Virus record (IMG/VR): IMGVR_UViG_3300017767_000036
Span: 1-39,641 of that record
Reading direction: 5' to 3' (one strand)
DNA length: 39,641 nucleotides
Source: a virus
The translations under genes were made by a program, and so were the position numbers. Under the pieces are notes generated by a model that saw nothing but the letters and a program-made list of their open reading frames with translations, was not told the DNA's origin and did not search any database. Each line of letters begins with the position of its first letter. Positions within the stretch are counted from its first letter, which is position 1. This document shows positions 8,723 through 14,517 of this stretch, in pieces.

Positions 8723-8888
8723 TTGCTTTTCTACCACGAGATGCTTTTCCACCGTAAGCCATCTTATTACTGCCGTATCTTTCCTTGACAGGCATTTCTC
8801 TCAGTACTTGATACCTGTCAAATTCATCGTTAGTAAGTCTGGCTATATCTTCGTTAGCTATTTTAAGTATCTCCCGATCACTACGCAT
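8700..8888 (-). CDS. Small hypothetical protein between terminase genes
   Basis: This 62-residue product begins MRSDREILKIANEDIARLTN. A helical N-terminal half is followed by a Gly/Lys/Arg-rich tail (MAYGGKASRGRKANGSAETY) of the kind seen in several small proteins of this genome. ATG 8888 has AAGGA 8 bases upstream. A GTG at 8891 is a one-codon longer alternative. It starts 4 bases after the upstream stop and overlaps the large terminase start, so it is co-translated with packaging genes. No family recognised. Confidence 0.65.
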   Translation of the reverse strand: MRSDREILKIANEDIARLTNDEFDRYQVLREMPVKERYGSNKMAYGGKASRGRKANGSAETY

Positions 8889-8892
8889 CACG

Positions 8893-9327
8893 CTAATCCT
8901 TGTTTCCTACAGCCTTGCGACCACGAGTTTCTTTCGGTGCAATTCCGGGTTTTGATTTTGGAATACGCATCCCCAACTCTGTGCTGTATCCCTTACTTGC
9001 ACCGGGGAAGTCTAGGTTGGTTTTGTATTGGTTTGCTTTGGCCCTACGCTTTGCCATCGTCTCATCCCTTTTCTTTCTGCTTGTAGAAATTAAAGGACGT
9101 TTAACTTTTATATACGTTTCTGAATCAAACTCTCTTAGTCGAACATTCTTATTAAGAAGAGTGTTTCGTGACTTACCTTTTGGCACAGCAGCAATATTCT
9201 GATTCTCTTTTATCTTAGCATAAACCTTTTTTTGTTTGTCGTTAAGAGCCTTTACTTCAGCAGCAGTTATCTTGCGAAACTCTTTGTTAAACTTGCCCCT
9301 GTTTTTATCGTATTCATCAAGTGCCAT
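8893..9327 (-). CDS. Hypothetical basic protein between small and large terminase
   Basis: This 144-residue, strongly basic product begins MALDEYDKNRGKFNKEFRKI and ends with an Arg/Lys/Gly-rich tail. No cysteines or membrane segments are present. The start has AGAGGT 9 bases upstream and overlaps the end of the small terminase gene by 11 bp. The basic character suggests nucleic-acid contact, and the position suggests a packaging or head role, but no family is recognised. Confidence 0.7.
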   Translation of the reverse strand: MALDEYDKNRGKFNKEFRKITAAEVKALNDKQKKVYAKIKENQNIAAVPKGKSRNTLLNKNVRLREFDSETYIKVKRPLISTSRKKRDETMAKRRAKANQYKTNLDFPGASKGYSTELGMRIPKSKPGIAPKETRGRKAVGNKD

Positions 9328-9724
9328 CGATCACGACCTCTTTCTTGGGGGGTAGCAGGACTACCCCGTGTATTGCGGTTACATTGTGGTTGATTTGTTC
9401 TTGTTTTGCTACACCGACACGATTGAGGAGTGATTCGGCTGCTTTGAGGCGCAAATCGTCACCTCGTTCTGGGGCGGGGTTGTCTATCGTTGAGATCACG
9501 CGGTTAGCTGCCTTCATTGCGTTGGTAGCTAAGATGGTTTTTGTGCGTTCAATGATCTCATCAGCAAGGGTGGACTTCAGCCATGCGGCTGAACCACGTG
9601 AATACCCTGCATCCACCGCTGCTGCGGTGACCTGACCGCCATTTTCAAAGAGAAGTTCTAAGAAATGGTTCTGTTGTGGGGTAAGCTGTCGGTCTTTTTG
9701 TTTTTGTTGAGGTAGAAGGTTCAT
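9317..9724 (-). CDS. terS: Putative terminase small subunit
   Basis: This 135-residue product has an N-terminal helix-turn-helix: LTPQQNHFLELLFENGG, then TAAAVDAGYSRGSAAWL. This is the usual pattern of small terminase DNA-recognition domains, in which the turn precedes 'AGYS'. A central helical region (residues about 50-105) would form the oligomer. The protein would bind the packaging start site and recruit the large subunit. It lies directly upstream of two small genes and the large terminase. The start at 9724 has only a short AGG near it and overlaps the preceding gene by about 80 bp, which suggests translational coupling. Confidence 0.75.
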   Translation of the reverse strand: MNLLPQQKQKDRQLTPQQNHFLELLFENGGQVTAAAVDAGYSRGSAAWLKSTLADEIIERTKTILATNAMKAANRVISTIDNPAPERGDDLRLKAAESLLNRVGVAKQEQINHNVTAIHGVVLLPPKKEVVIDGT

Positions 9725-9947
9725 AAAACCTGACTTTCAGTCCGTCCAGTCCGTCACATTTCCACTTTATGTCCAATTCAAACAGATTAGCTGCTGTGGC
9801 AAACTCTGCCATTTCGTCTACACGGGCTTTGCACTCGTTTTCTGTAGGGTATGGACCTTCTGTGTCGCTTAATTGTCTGCAAGTTTCGGGAGAAACGGCT
9901 AAACAAACGAGTAGGGATGCTTCAAACATGGATTTTGTTCTTTTCAT
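9645..9947 (-). CDS. Small four-cysteine protein, first gene of the late operon
   Basis: This 100-residue product begins MKRTKSMFEASLLVCLAVSP. Its short hydrophobic N-terminus, with two positive residues, could be a weak signal or membrane anchor. Four Cys follow in the pattern LVCLAV, ETCRQL, ENECKA and KWKCDG, compatible with two disulfides if exported. The last 27 or so codons overlap the small terminase in another frame. It is the first ORF downstream of the strong leftward promoter at 10048-10076. No good ribosome site is seen at ATG 9947 or at the alternative ATG 9928. No family is recognised with certainty. Confidence 0.6.
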   Translation of the reverse strand: MKRTKSMFEASLLVCLAVSPETCRQLSDTEGPYPTENECKARVDEMAEFATAANLFELDIKWKCDGLDGLKVRFYEPSTSTKTKRPTAYPTTEPFLRTSL

Positions 9948-10020
9948 AAGAGTTGTGGGACCGATTGATTAGCCTACATCGCCCTGTTGGTACAAGTCAA
10001 GAGGAAAATTGTCGGGATGT

Positions 10021-10036
10021 GCTAGATTTATCTAGC
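10021..10036. promoter_or_regulatory. Perfect inverted repeat at the start of the late transcript
   Basis: GCTAGATTTATCTAGC is a perfect palindrome with 7-bp arms. It begins about 5 bases downstream of the expected start site of the leftward promoter at 10048-10076. It could be a repressor operator or a stem-loop at the 5' end of the late mRNA that protects it from decay. Confidence 0.6.
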
Positions 10037-10047
10037 CCCACAACCCA

Positions 10048-10076
10048 AGTATACCGATTATATACTTGCAAGTCAA
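10048..10076 (-). promoter_or_regulatory. Strong sigma70-type leftward promoter of the late block
   Basis: On the minus strand TTGACT (10071-10076) and TATACT (10048-10053) are separated by exactly 17 bases. An A/T-rich stretch just upstream of the -35 box could act as an UP element. The expected start is near 10041, giving a leader of about 95 bases before ATG 9947. It is placed to drive the packaging and portal genes. Confidence 0.75.
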
Positions 10077-10114
10077 CAATAAAAATAAAAATGAGGCAGT
10101 CGGGGGCTTTTTTC

Positions 10115-10143
10115 TTGACAAAACCGCATATCGACTGTACAAT
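10115..10143 (+). promoter_or_regulatory. Strong sigma70-type rightward promoter with no gene behind it
   Basis: TTGACA (10115-10120) and TACAAT (10138-10143) are separated by exactly 17 bases on the plus strand. The promoter is back to back with the leftward late promoter, with 38 bp between the -35 boxes. No rightward gene lies before 15191, and two terminator-like hairpins follow within about 110 bases. Confidence 0.7.
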
Positions 10144-10149
10144 GGGACT

Positions 10150-10211
10150 AAGTCCTGCCGGGAAATACACCCCCACCACCCCCCTTCGCCTGTGCGTAGG
10201 GGGTTTCTTTT
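10150..10211 (+). ncRNA. Candidate small RNA of about 60 bases
   Basis: The transcript expected from the rightward promoter would start near 10150 and reach a strong intrinsic terminator. That terminator is CCCCCT (10180-10185) paired with AGGGGG (10198-10203), a T-T mismatch, three more inner pairs CGC/GCG and a CTGT loop, followed by TTTCTTTT. Near the 5' end, GGAC-TAA-GTCC could form a small hairpin. No convincing ORF with a ribosome site lies in it. The call is a prediction from promoter, structure and terminator only. Confidence 0.5.
10180..10211 (+). terminator. Rightward intrinsic terminator 1
   Basis: A GC-rich stem of 6+3 bp with one T-T mismatch and a 4-base loop spans 10180-10203, then TTTCTTTT. 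The T-run is on the plus strand only, so it acts on transcripts from the 10115-10143 promoter. Confidence 0.65.
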
Positions 10212-10226
10212 GGGGAACCCCGCTAT

Positions 10227-10262
10227 ACTCCCATAGGGGTACCCCCAAAGGAGTTGTTTTTT
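10227..10262 (+). terminator. Rightward terminator-like hairpin 2, tandem to the first
   Basis: ACTCC (10227-10231) pairs with GGAGT (10250-10254) around an inner GGGGTACCCC palindrome, and the plus strand then reads TGTTTTTT. Part of the sequence can instead form an alternative 8-bp stem (10217-10240). It looks like a back-up terminator behind the first. Confidence 0.45.
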
Positions 10263-10600
10263 AGTCATATCGATAACCTACACGCCATAAAATCTGTCGG
10301 GCCATTGCTAGCATATGCCGGGGGGGTGGGGTGGCCCTCGCGTACGCCCGACGGCAATATTTTTATTATTTGTCCCATATCACCGATCCCAAGGCACCCG
10401 CCGGACAACACCCAAAAACAACCCCGCCATATATTCCAACGGGATAACACGCCCGCACACCCGCCCGCGTTGCTTAATTTGTCATCCCTTTAACTATTTA
10501 GTTGACACATGGCTATCAGATTTGCGCTGTAATCACCCGCATATCACCCCGCGATTTATCCCGCCAATTCAACCCGCTTGGATACATTCAGAGGATAGGC
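10263..10600. other. Gene-free, C-rich control region
   Basis: I see no supportable gene in this stretch; ORFs here lack ribosome sites and read as low-complexity Pro/Gly/Arg. The plus strand is rich in CCCGCC-like words. A long-range perfect 7-bp inverted repeat GTCGGGC/GCCCGAC (10296-10302 and 10346-10352) encloses a G-run, followed by an AT-rich tract (aatatttttattattt, about 10356-10371). With the flanking promoters it could hold a packaging or replication start site, but nothing in the sequence proves this. Confidence 0.4.
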
Positions 10601-10634
10601 AAAAAAGAACCCCGCCAGACTAGCAAAGCGGGGT
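10601..10634 (-). terminator. Leftward intrinsic terminator of the early block
   Basis: On the minus strand ACCCCGC (10628-10634 read in complement) pairs perfectly with GCGGGGT over 7 bp around a 12-base loop, followed by TCTTTTTT. It lies 25 bp after the stop of the last leftward early gene at 10659 and separates that unit from the late promoter. Confidence 0.85.
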
Positions 10635-10658
10635 CAAGTTGGGAGGAATTGGTTGGGT

Positions 10659-10907
10659 TTATTCGTCGCTTGTTTCCGGCTTGTAGGCTAACTGGAGCCG
10701 CGCCACAGTGCGCGGGGAATCAGTGCAGAACGTATAATGATCGAAGCCATAACCGCGCAATAATTCCTTTAAGCCTTTAATCTGATATTCAAGGGCTTCA
10801 ACCTGCCCCAATATAATAGCCTGTTCGCTGCTGGTCATAACAACAAGCTTCTTTGCCTCGTCATCGTTAAAGGTTTCGGTGTTGATGTTAAGTGTTGATT
10901 TAATCAT
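10659..10907 (-). CDS. Hypothetical protein, last gene of the leftward early block
   Basis: This 82-residue product begins MIKSTLNINTETFNDDEAKK. It has an acidic N-terminal part, a long central helix (EQAIILGQVEALEYQIKGLK) and one Cys. The start has AAGGA 9 bases upstream in the leader AGGAAACAAACCA, which recurs before other genes of this block. A perfect 7-bp hairpin (10932-10955) precedes it, and a terminator follows at 10601-10634. No family recognised. Confidence 0.65.
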   Translation of the reverse strand: MIKSTLNINTETFNDDEAKKLVVMTSSEQAIILGQVEALEYQIKGLKELLRGYGFDHYTFCTDSPRTVARLQLAYKPETSDE

Positions 10908-10931
10908 TGGTTTGTTTCCTTCTATTGGTTA

Positions 10932-10955
10932 AGGGGACAAGCTGCCCCGTCCCCT
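10932..10955. other. Hairpin in the leader between two early genes
   Basis: AGGGGAC (10932-10938) and GTCCCCT (10949-10955) form a perfect 7-bp stem with a 10-base loop. No T-run follows on the minus strand, so it is more likely an mRNA stabilising or processing hairpin than a terminator. Confidence 0.55.
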
Positions 10956-10979
10956 AGATTGTTACACTATGCTTTCCGA

Positions 10980-11363
10980 CTACGCAACCAGTTTATAAGC
11001 TGATTTGGCACCCTTACGAAATACGGTCTCAACATTATAACCCTTTTCTCTCAGGGTAGATATCCCCTGATAGACTGATCCTTTGGTCATACCAGTTTCA
11101 CGGATAAGCGTGTTTTTGGTCACGGCATACGTGCGACGGGCAAGGCACCGATAGAGCTTGCCAAGCTTACTATTGGCATGAAAGCCCCGCCGCTGCCGGA
11201 CAGATTTTGCCGCATGGCGTGTATTTTCCCCGTTCTTATCGGCAAACAGTTCCTTTGATAACTGGGTCAATACTTTCTGCCGTTCGTCCTGCCGGTAGTA
11301 TTCTTCAAACTTATCAGCAAGGCTCATTAGTTCACTTACAAGATTTTGTGGAATATTGGTCAT
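10980..11363 (-). CDS. Putative winged-helix DNA-binding protein
   Basis: This is a 127-residue basic product. The C-terminal half has a helix-turn-helix with wing: TKNTLIRETGMTKGSVYQGI, then STLREKGYNVETVFRKGAKS ending in AYKLVA. That arrangement is typical of HTH_11/MarR-like winged helices. The N-terminal half is helical and charged and could dimerise. A role as phage transcription regulator is inferred. The leader AGAAACAAACCA before ATG 11363 resembles those of the neighbouring early genes. Confidence 0.65.
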   Translation of the reverse strand: MTNIPQNLVSELMSLADKFEEYYRQDERQKVLTQLSKELFADKNGENTRHAAKSVRQRRGFHANSKLGKLYRCLARRTYAVTKNTLIRETGMTKGSVYQGISTLREKGYNVETVFRKGAKSAYKLVA

Positions 11364-11477
11364 TGGTTTGTTTCTTTCTGGGCAATGCCCGTTGATTAAA
11401 ATTGTAAGAATGCGGATATTAAAAGAATTAAGAATATCAGCACCGCAGACCGATATAATAAAAGTATTGCTTCCATG

Positions 11478-12503
11478 CTATGCTGCTGCCCGTTGTTCTG
11501 CCCATGTCCAACAAGGGCTTTCCAGCACAGTTCGCACCATGTCGTTGCGGGTACGCTGGACATTGGCAACATTTTGGCTTGTTCGTCCAGACTGATAACC
11601 CTTGCCCGTTTTTGGGTCTGTCCACTCTTCGTTAGTATGGGTCGCCCAATGGGTCAAAGCATTATATGCCGCCCACATGGTTTGACCTAGTTCTTGCTTT
11701 TCCTTGTCGAACAAATAAAGCAAGTTGTTCATTAGCCGTTCATTCACGGGTTTACCCTGCCCCGCCTCGACTGCTCGACTGGATTTGTAACAAATGGATT
11801 TCGCCAACAATTCGGCAAAAGCTTCATCTGTAAACTTGGCACCCGCCCAAAGATTCATCTTGTCGCGCTGCCCCGTCCACATTTCCAGACTGCCCCCCGC
11901 CTTGCTAATCAATGCATCTGGGGACAAGTTCTTAGTATGCTTTGCCTTTTGGTGGTAGGCCTTTTCCCCGCCAAAAACTAGCGTATTGCGGCAAAGGTCA
12001 CGATATGCCCCGCTGAACACTTGAAAAGACCATGACATATCGACAGAGTTAAAAACGTCCATTCGGCAATTGACCGAATCTGACGAATCCCCAACCGTTG
12101 TTTGTAGGTCGTTAAAGTGGATTGTTCGATGCGCTCGAAGCCCGTCGTTATACACCCGATCAATTACCTTTACATTCGACAAAGGCAAATCTGTTTCATT
12201 CAGCAATTCAGCCTGACGACGGAAAAGCTTATCATGCGGAACCAGATTGTAAGTTTTGCCGATTGGCCTTGTGTTTAGGATTGCCCCGGATGCTGTATTT
12301 TGTAGGGCTGAATAATCCGGCATGGGTACAGCCTTTTCTATTATCTCAACATCGGACATATCAGCCGATTTATAGTTTTGGCTTGTAACGGCCTCGATTG
12401 GCACCCGTCGGACAGAGCCGCGACGGGTAAACAATTCAATGTTTGATGGGTCGTTATGTTCAATAACGTTTAGGTCGGTATTTACTTCTATTAGGTCGAA
12501 CAT
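11478..12503 (-). CDS. DUF932 family protein
   Basis: This 341-residue product is chosen from ATG 12503, which has AAAGGA 7 bases upstream; the longer frame to 12578 runs through the promoter and leader. The segment WSFQVFSGAYRDLCRNTLVF is the hallmark of the DUF932 phage/plasmid family, whose biochemical role is unknown and whose members often sit in early or accessory regions. The C-terminal part is rich in Trp, Asn and Thr (MWAAYNALTHWATH). It has its own candidate promoter and 5' hairpin at 12529-12578, so expression may be separate from the genes upstream. Confidence 0.8.
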   Translation of the reverse strand: MFDLIEVNTDLNVIEHNDPSNIELFTRRGSVRRVPIEAVTSQNYKSADMSDVEIIEKAVPMPDYSALQNTASGAILNTRPIGKTYNLVPHDKLFRRQAELLNETDLPLSNVKVIDRVYNDGLRAHRTIHFNDLQTTVGDSSDSVNCRMDVFNSVDMSWSFQVFSGAYRDLCRNTLVFGGEKAYHQKAKHTKNLSPDALISKAGGSLEMWTGQRDKMNLWAGAKFTDEAFAELLAKSICYKSSRAVEAGQGKPVNERLMNNLLYLFDKEKQELGQTMWAAYNALTHWATHTNEEWTDPKTGKGYQSGRTSQNVANVQRTRNDMVRTVLESPCWTWAEQRAAA

Positions 12504-12528
12504 ATCAATGTTCCTTTCGTTGTGGTTA

Positions 12529-12543
12529 GCGGGACAACCCCGC
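12529..12543. other. Hairpin at the 5' end of the DUF932 transcript
   Basis: GCGGG (12529-12533) pairs with CCCGC (12539-12543) around a 5-base loop. It lies at the expected start of the transcript from the 12550-12578 promoter. The late transcript also starts with a hairpin (10021-10036). Confidence 0.5.
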
Positions 12544-12549
12544 CAGATA

Positions 12550-12578
12550 GTTATTGCACCCCCCGACGAATCGGTCAA
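12550..12578 (-). promoter_or_regulatory. Candidate leftward promoter for the DUF932 gene
   Basis: On the minus strand TTGACC (12573-12578) and AATAAC (12550-12555) are separated by 17 bases. It follows directly after the terminator at 12583-12615, the same terminator-then-promoter order as at 14392-14458. The -10 matches only 4 of 6 consensus bases. Confidence 0.5.
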
Positions 12579-12582
12579 GGGG

Positions 12583-12615
12583 ATAAAAACGGAGCGGGAA
12601 ATCTGATCCCGCCCC
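12583..12615 (-). terminator. Leftward intrinsic terminator
   Basis: On the minus strand a stem of 8-9 bp (GGGGCGGGA with TCCCGCTCC, one G-T wobble) and a 7-base loop is followed by GTTTTTATCC. It lies between the gene at 12729-13343 and the DUF932 gene and would end the transcript of the small-gene cluster. Confidence 0.8.
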
Positions 12616-12728
12616 GCCCCATTTTGAGCAAGCCCCGCGTCTCAACTTGCCCGATACTGCCCCCGCCGGTGGTAAAACCAACAAACCAATCCGGCATGAC
12701 AGCCCAATTTTTAGTGTCGGATTGTTTG

Positions 12729-13343
12729 TCACGTTATCCCGTAACGGTCGCGCCAAACCCGCCAAGTAATAGCCTGTAATTGGTAGGGCATTATTCCCGC
12801 ATCGTTCGCAGCTTCCTTGTAAGCTTCCTGCAATGCCTTGTATTCACGCACCCCAATATTTGTTCTATCGTCGGTCAACCCGATACGCTCATTGTAAGCA
12901 ATGTTTCTTGCGTGACCGTCAATAGTAACGTTGAATTCGCCCATAATGTCACAAAAGAATGACGTTATTTTTTGTCCCTTTAACATAGCCTTTGCACCGT
13001 TATAGTTTGGTCGTTCTGCCAATATGCCCCAAGCCTTCTTTTTCATAGCGTGGTAGGTTGACACTTTTACGGAGTCAATACCGTCACCCTTTAAAAAGGC
13101 ACCTATTAAAGCATCGGCATTTTTAACGTTTCGTTCCCATTTGTTATTCGGCGACAACGCAGAAATAACAGCCACCACAAGGTAAACACCTATCCCGTAT
13201 TTATTGCCGATATCATACGCAGCATCATATGCCGCAGCATACCATGCCATCCCGCCCTGAATCTGTACTGGGTCGGCATCGAGATAGCAGTGGGTAATAT
13301 TAGAGACTAGTTTTTTGTGAGCTAGTTTAGTTGGTCGTTTCAT
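12729..13343 (-). CDS. Conserved phage protein, possibly related to helix-hairpin-helix DNA glycosylases
   Basis: This 204-residue product is mostly helical. It contains VVAVISALSPNNKWERNVKN near residue 60 and ITSFFCDIMGEFNVTIDGHA near residue 130. The order of an 'ALSP-N-W' helix, a 'K-I-F-NI-G' turn and a 'VT-D-HA' motif recalls small phage proteins (DUF7178-like, from memory) and loosely the endonuclease III fold; this is inference. The start has AAGGA 9 bases upstream in the leader AGGAACCGAACCG. A role in DNA repair or modification is possible but not shown. Confidence 0.65.
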   Translation of the reverse strand: MKRPTKLAHKKLVSNITHCYLDADPVQIQGGMAWYAAAYDAAYDIGNKYGIGVYLVVAVISALSPNNKWERNVKNADALIGAFLKGDGIDSVKVSTYHAMKKKAWGILAERPNYNGAKAMLKGQKITSFFCDIMGEFNVTIDGHARNIAYNERIGLTDDRTNIGVREYKALQEAYKEAANDAGIMPYQLQAITWRVWRDRYGIT

Positions 13344-13381
13344 CGGTTCGGTTCCTTTAGTTGGTTTAGGTTAGGTTTCTT

Positions 13382-13591
13382 TTAATGGTAGTTTCCGGCG
13401 TGGTCAAGCCCTTTTAATTTATCGCGCAATCTTTCTATATAACATTCTGGACAAGAATAAAACCTATCCATCTCAACAACCATCGCGGGTTCGCCGCAAG
13501 TATCACACTTATACTTGGAGTTTAGTGTGGTTGGTTTGTCTCGTTTTGGCGTGGGCGATTTGTCAAGGTTTTGGCGTGGGGGATTTGTCAT
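13382..13591 (-). CDS. Small zinc-ribbon protein
   Basis: This is a 69-residue product. A charged Pro/Lys/Arg-rich N-terminus of about 25 residues is followed by YKCDTCGEPAM and FYSCPECYIERL, two CxxC pairs that would bind one zinc. The start has GGAG 9 bases upstream and overlaps the previous gene by 4 bp (ATGA). Such small zinc ribbons are common in phage early regions and may bind host polymerase or nucleic acid; the target is unknown. Confidence 0.7.
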   Translation of the reverse strand: MTNPPRQNLDKSPTPKRDKPTTLNSKYKCDTCGEPAMVVEMDRFYSCPECYIERLRDKLKGLDHAGNYH

Positions 13592-13791
13592 CGTTTGTCA
13601 CTCCAATAGTTGTCCCACGCCTCCCGTAACATTTCGGCGTATTCGGCATTGTCGTGTGTGCCTAGCCAGTCACGGTGGGGTTCCATCTCTTGCATAAACT
13701 GCCCCAAGTATTCACACCCACCAATGACCTTGTTTGCGGTGTCCCAAAAGTCTTCCTCTAGCTGGATTGACCAGTCGCTCATTTTACCCAT
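13588..13791 (-). CDS. Small acidic hypothetical protein
   Basis: This 67-residue product begins MGKMSDWSIQLEEDFWDTAN. It is acidic and rich in Trp, Glu and Met. ATG 13791 is chosen because GGAG lies 7 bases upstream; a TTG at 13797 is a weaker alternative. It overlaps the gene before it by 8 bp and the zinc-ribbon gene after it by 4 bp. No family recognised; acidic small early proteins are often inhibitors of host enzymes, which is only a possibility here. Confidence 0.6.
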   Translation of the reverse strand: MGKMSDWSIQLEEDFWDTANKVIGGCEYLGQFMQEMEPHRDWLGTHDNAEYAEMLREAWDNYWSDKR

Positions 13792-13960
13792 CGCCAAACT
13801 CCGTAATCAAATCATCTATATGGCTGATGGGGCGTGACCTGTCCATATACTCCCTATGTAGCATCTCAGTTGAATACATTAAAAGTGTGTCCATGTCCCA
13901 GCTTTCCACACATCTAGTTACTGCGTTGGCAATCTGTTCTTCTGTGTACTTTTTAATCAC
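13784..13960 (-). CDS. 58-residue hypothetical protein with GTG start
   Basis: A complete short frame opens at GTG 13960 with GGAG 7 bases upstream (in AAGGAGAAGAATA). It reads MIKKYTEEQIANAVTRCVES and ends ...DDLITEFGDG. It fills the gap between its neighbours exactly: it overlaps the upstream stop by 8 bp and the downstream start by 8 bp. The sequence is a normal amphipathic helical protein, which supports a real gene. No function recognised. Confidence 0.65.
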   Translation of the reverse strand: MIKKYTEEQIANAVTRCVESWDMDTLLMYSTEMLHREYMDRSRPISHIDDLITEFGDG

Positions 13961-14132
13961 TATTCTTCTCCTTCAAACACTCTATTGTGATTTCATCGTC
14001 GTAGTCACCCTCGTATTCTTTCCAGTGACCTTCCCAACCTAAAGCCTTAACTCTGGCCTCATTGGGATTTTTGGCTTCGAGAGTGGCAGTGCTTACTACT
14101 CTATAGCTTCGGGTTACTTCATACTTTGGCAT
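13953..14132 (-). CDS. Small hypothetical protein, DpnD/PcfM-like
   Basis: This 59-residue product begins MPKYEVTRSYRVVSTATLEA. A beta-strand-rich N-terminus is followed by NPNEARVKALG, as in small DpnD/PcfM-type proteins where a strand leads into 'A-N-.EA...A'. The C-terminal part is acidic. The start overlaps the previous stop (TGATG) and has GAGG 7 bases upstream. The resemblance is from memory of short motifs only; function unknown. Confidence 0.6.
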   Translation of the reverse strand: MPKYEVTRSYRVVSTATLEAKNPNEARVKALGWEGHWKEYEGDYDDEITIECLKEKNSD

Positions 14133-14359
14133 CACTTGCCCTCTTCAAACAAAACACGGTAAATTTTATGACAGGCATCATCCATCTTTACAAGGTCACC
14201 ATAGTTGGGGTGACAAAACTCAGCGTAACTCCACTGTAATTCTCTCCACGCATCCCGCAAACCTTTTAGGGCTTCCTTTTGTTCGGGAGACAAATGCTTC
14301 CAAGTCTTAGCACGATTCTCGTTAGTGATTTCCCACTCAGTCTTTTTTTTCTTCGCCAT
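14132..14359 (-). CDS. Small hypothetical protein, first gene of an early sub-operon
   Basis: This 75-residue product begins MAKKKKTEWEITNENRAKTW. It is helical and rich in Lys, Glu and Trp, with two Cys. ATG 14359 has GAGGAG upstream in the leader GAGGAGAAACCAA; the longer frame to 14407 has no site and crosses the promoter. It is the first gene behind the candidate promoter at 14392-14420, with a leader of about 26 bases. Confidence 0.65.
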   Translation of the reverse strand: MAKKKKTEWEITNENRAKTWKHLSPEQKEALKGLRDAWRELQWSYAEFCHPNYGDLVKMDDACHKIYRVLFEEGK

Positions 14360-14391
14360 TTGGTTTCTCCTCTCTGGCAGTTGATAAGTAA

Positions 14392-14420
14392 CCGATATAG
14401 GAAACAAACTACCCTGTCAA
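14392..14420 (-). promoter_or_regulatory. Candidate leftward promoter for the 14359-12729 gene cluster
   Basis: On the minus strand TTGACA (14415-14420) and TATCGG (14392-14397) are 17 bases apart. The -35 is followed by GGGT, as at the divergent promoters near 15130. The terminator at 14421-14458 ends right at its -35 box. The -10 keeps only the leading TAT of the consensus, so strength is uncertain. Confidence 0.6.
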
Positions 14421-14458
14421 CACAAAAAGAAACGGGACTAGAAATTAATCCAGCCCCG
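14421..14458 (-). terminator. Leftward intrinsic terminator
   Basis: On the minus strand CGGGGCT pairs with AGTCCCG (7 bp with one G-T wobble, arms at 14433-14439 and 14452-14458). A 12-base loop closes the stem and TTTCTTTTTGTG follows. It would end the three-gene transcript that starts near 15101. Confidence 0.75.
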
Positions 14459-14517
14459 CTCTTCAACCAACCAACGAAAGTACAAGGGGTAACCACTCCC
14501 CCTGTTCAACCTTACTA

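Noticed and set aside
10142-10264. Short plus-strand ORF starting at the ATG inside TACAATGGG
   Set aside because: Its ATG overlaps the promoter -10, it has no ribosome site, and its codons run through both terminator hairpins.
10502-10533. TTGACA followed by TGTAAT as a second rightward promoter
   Set aside because: The spacing is 20 bases and no gene or terminator is suitably placed.
10254-10623. Overlapping plus-strand ORFs in the gene-free region
   Set aside because: Pro/Arg-rich low-complexity translations with no ribosome sites; they come from the C-rich composition.
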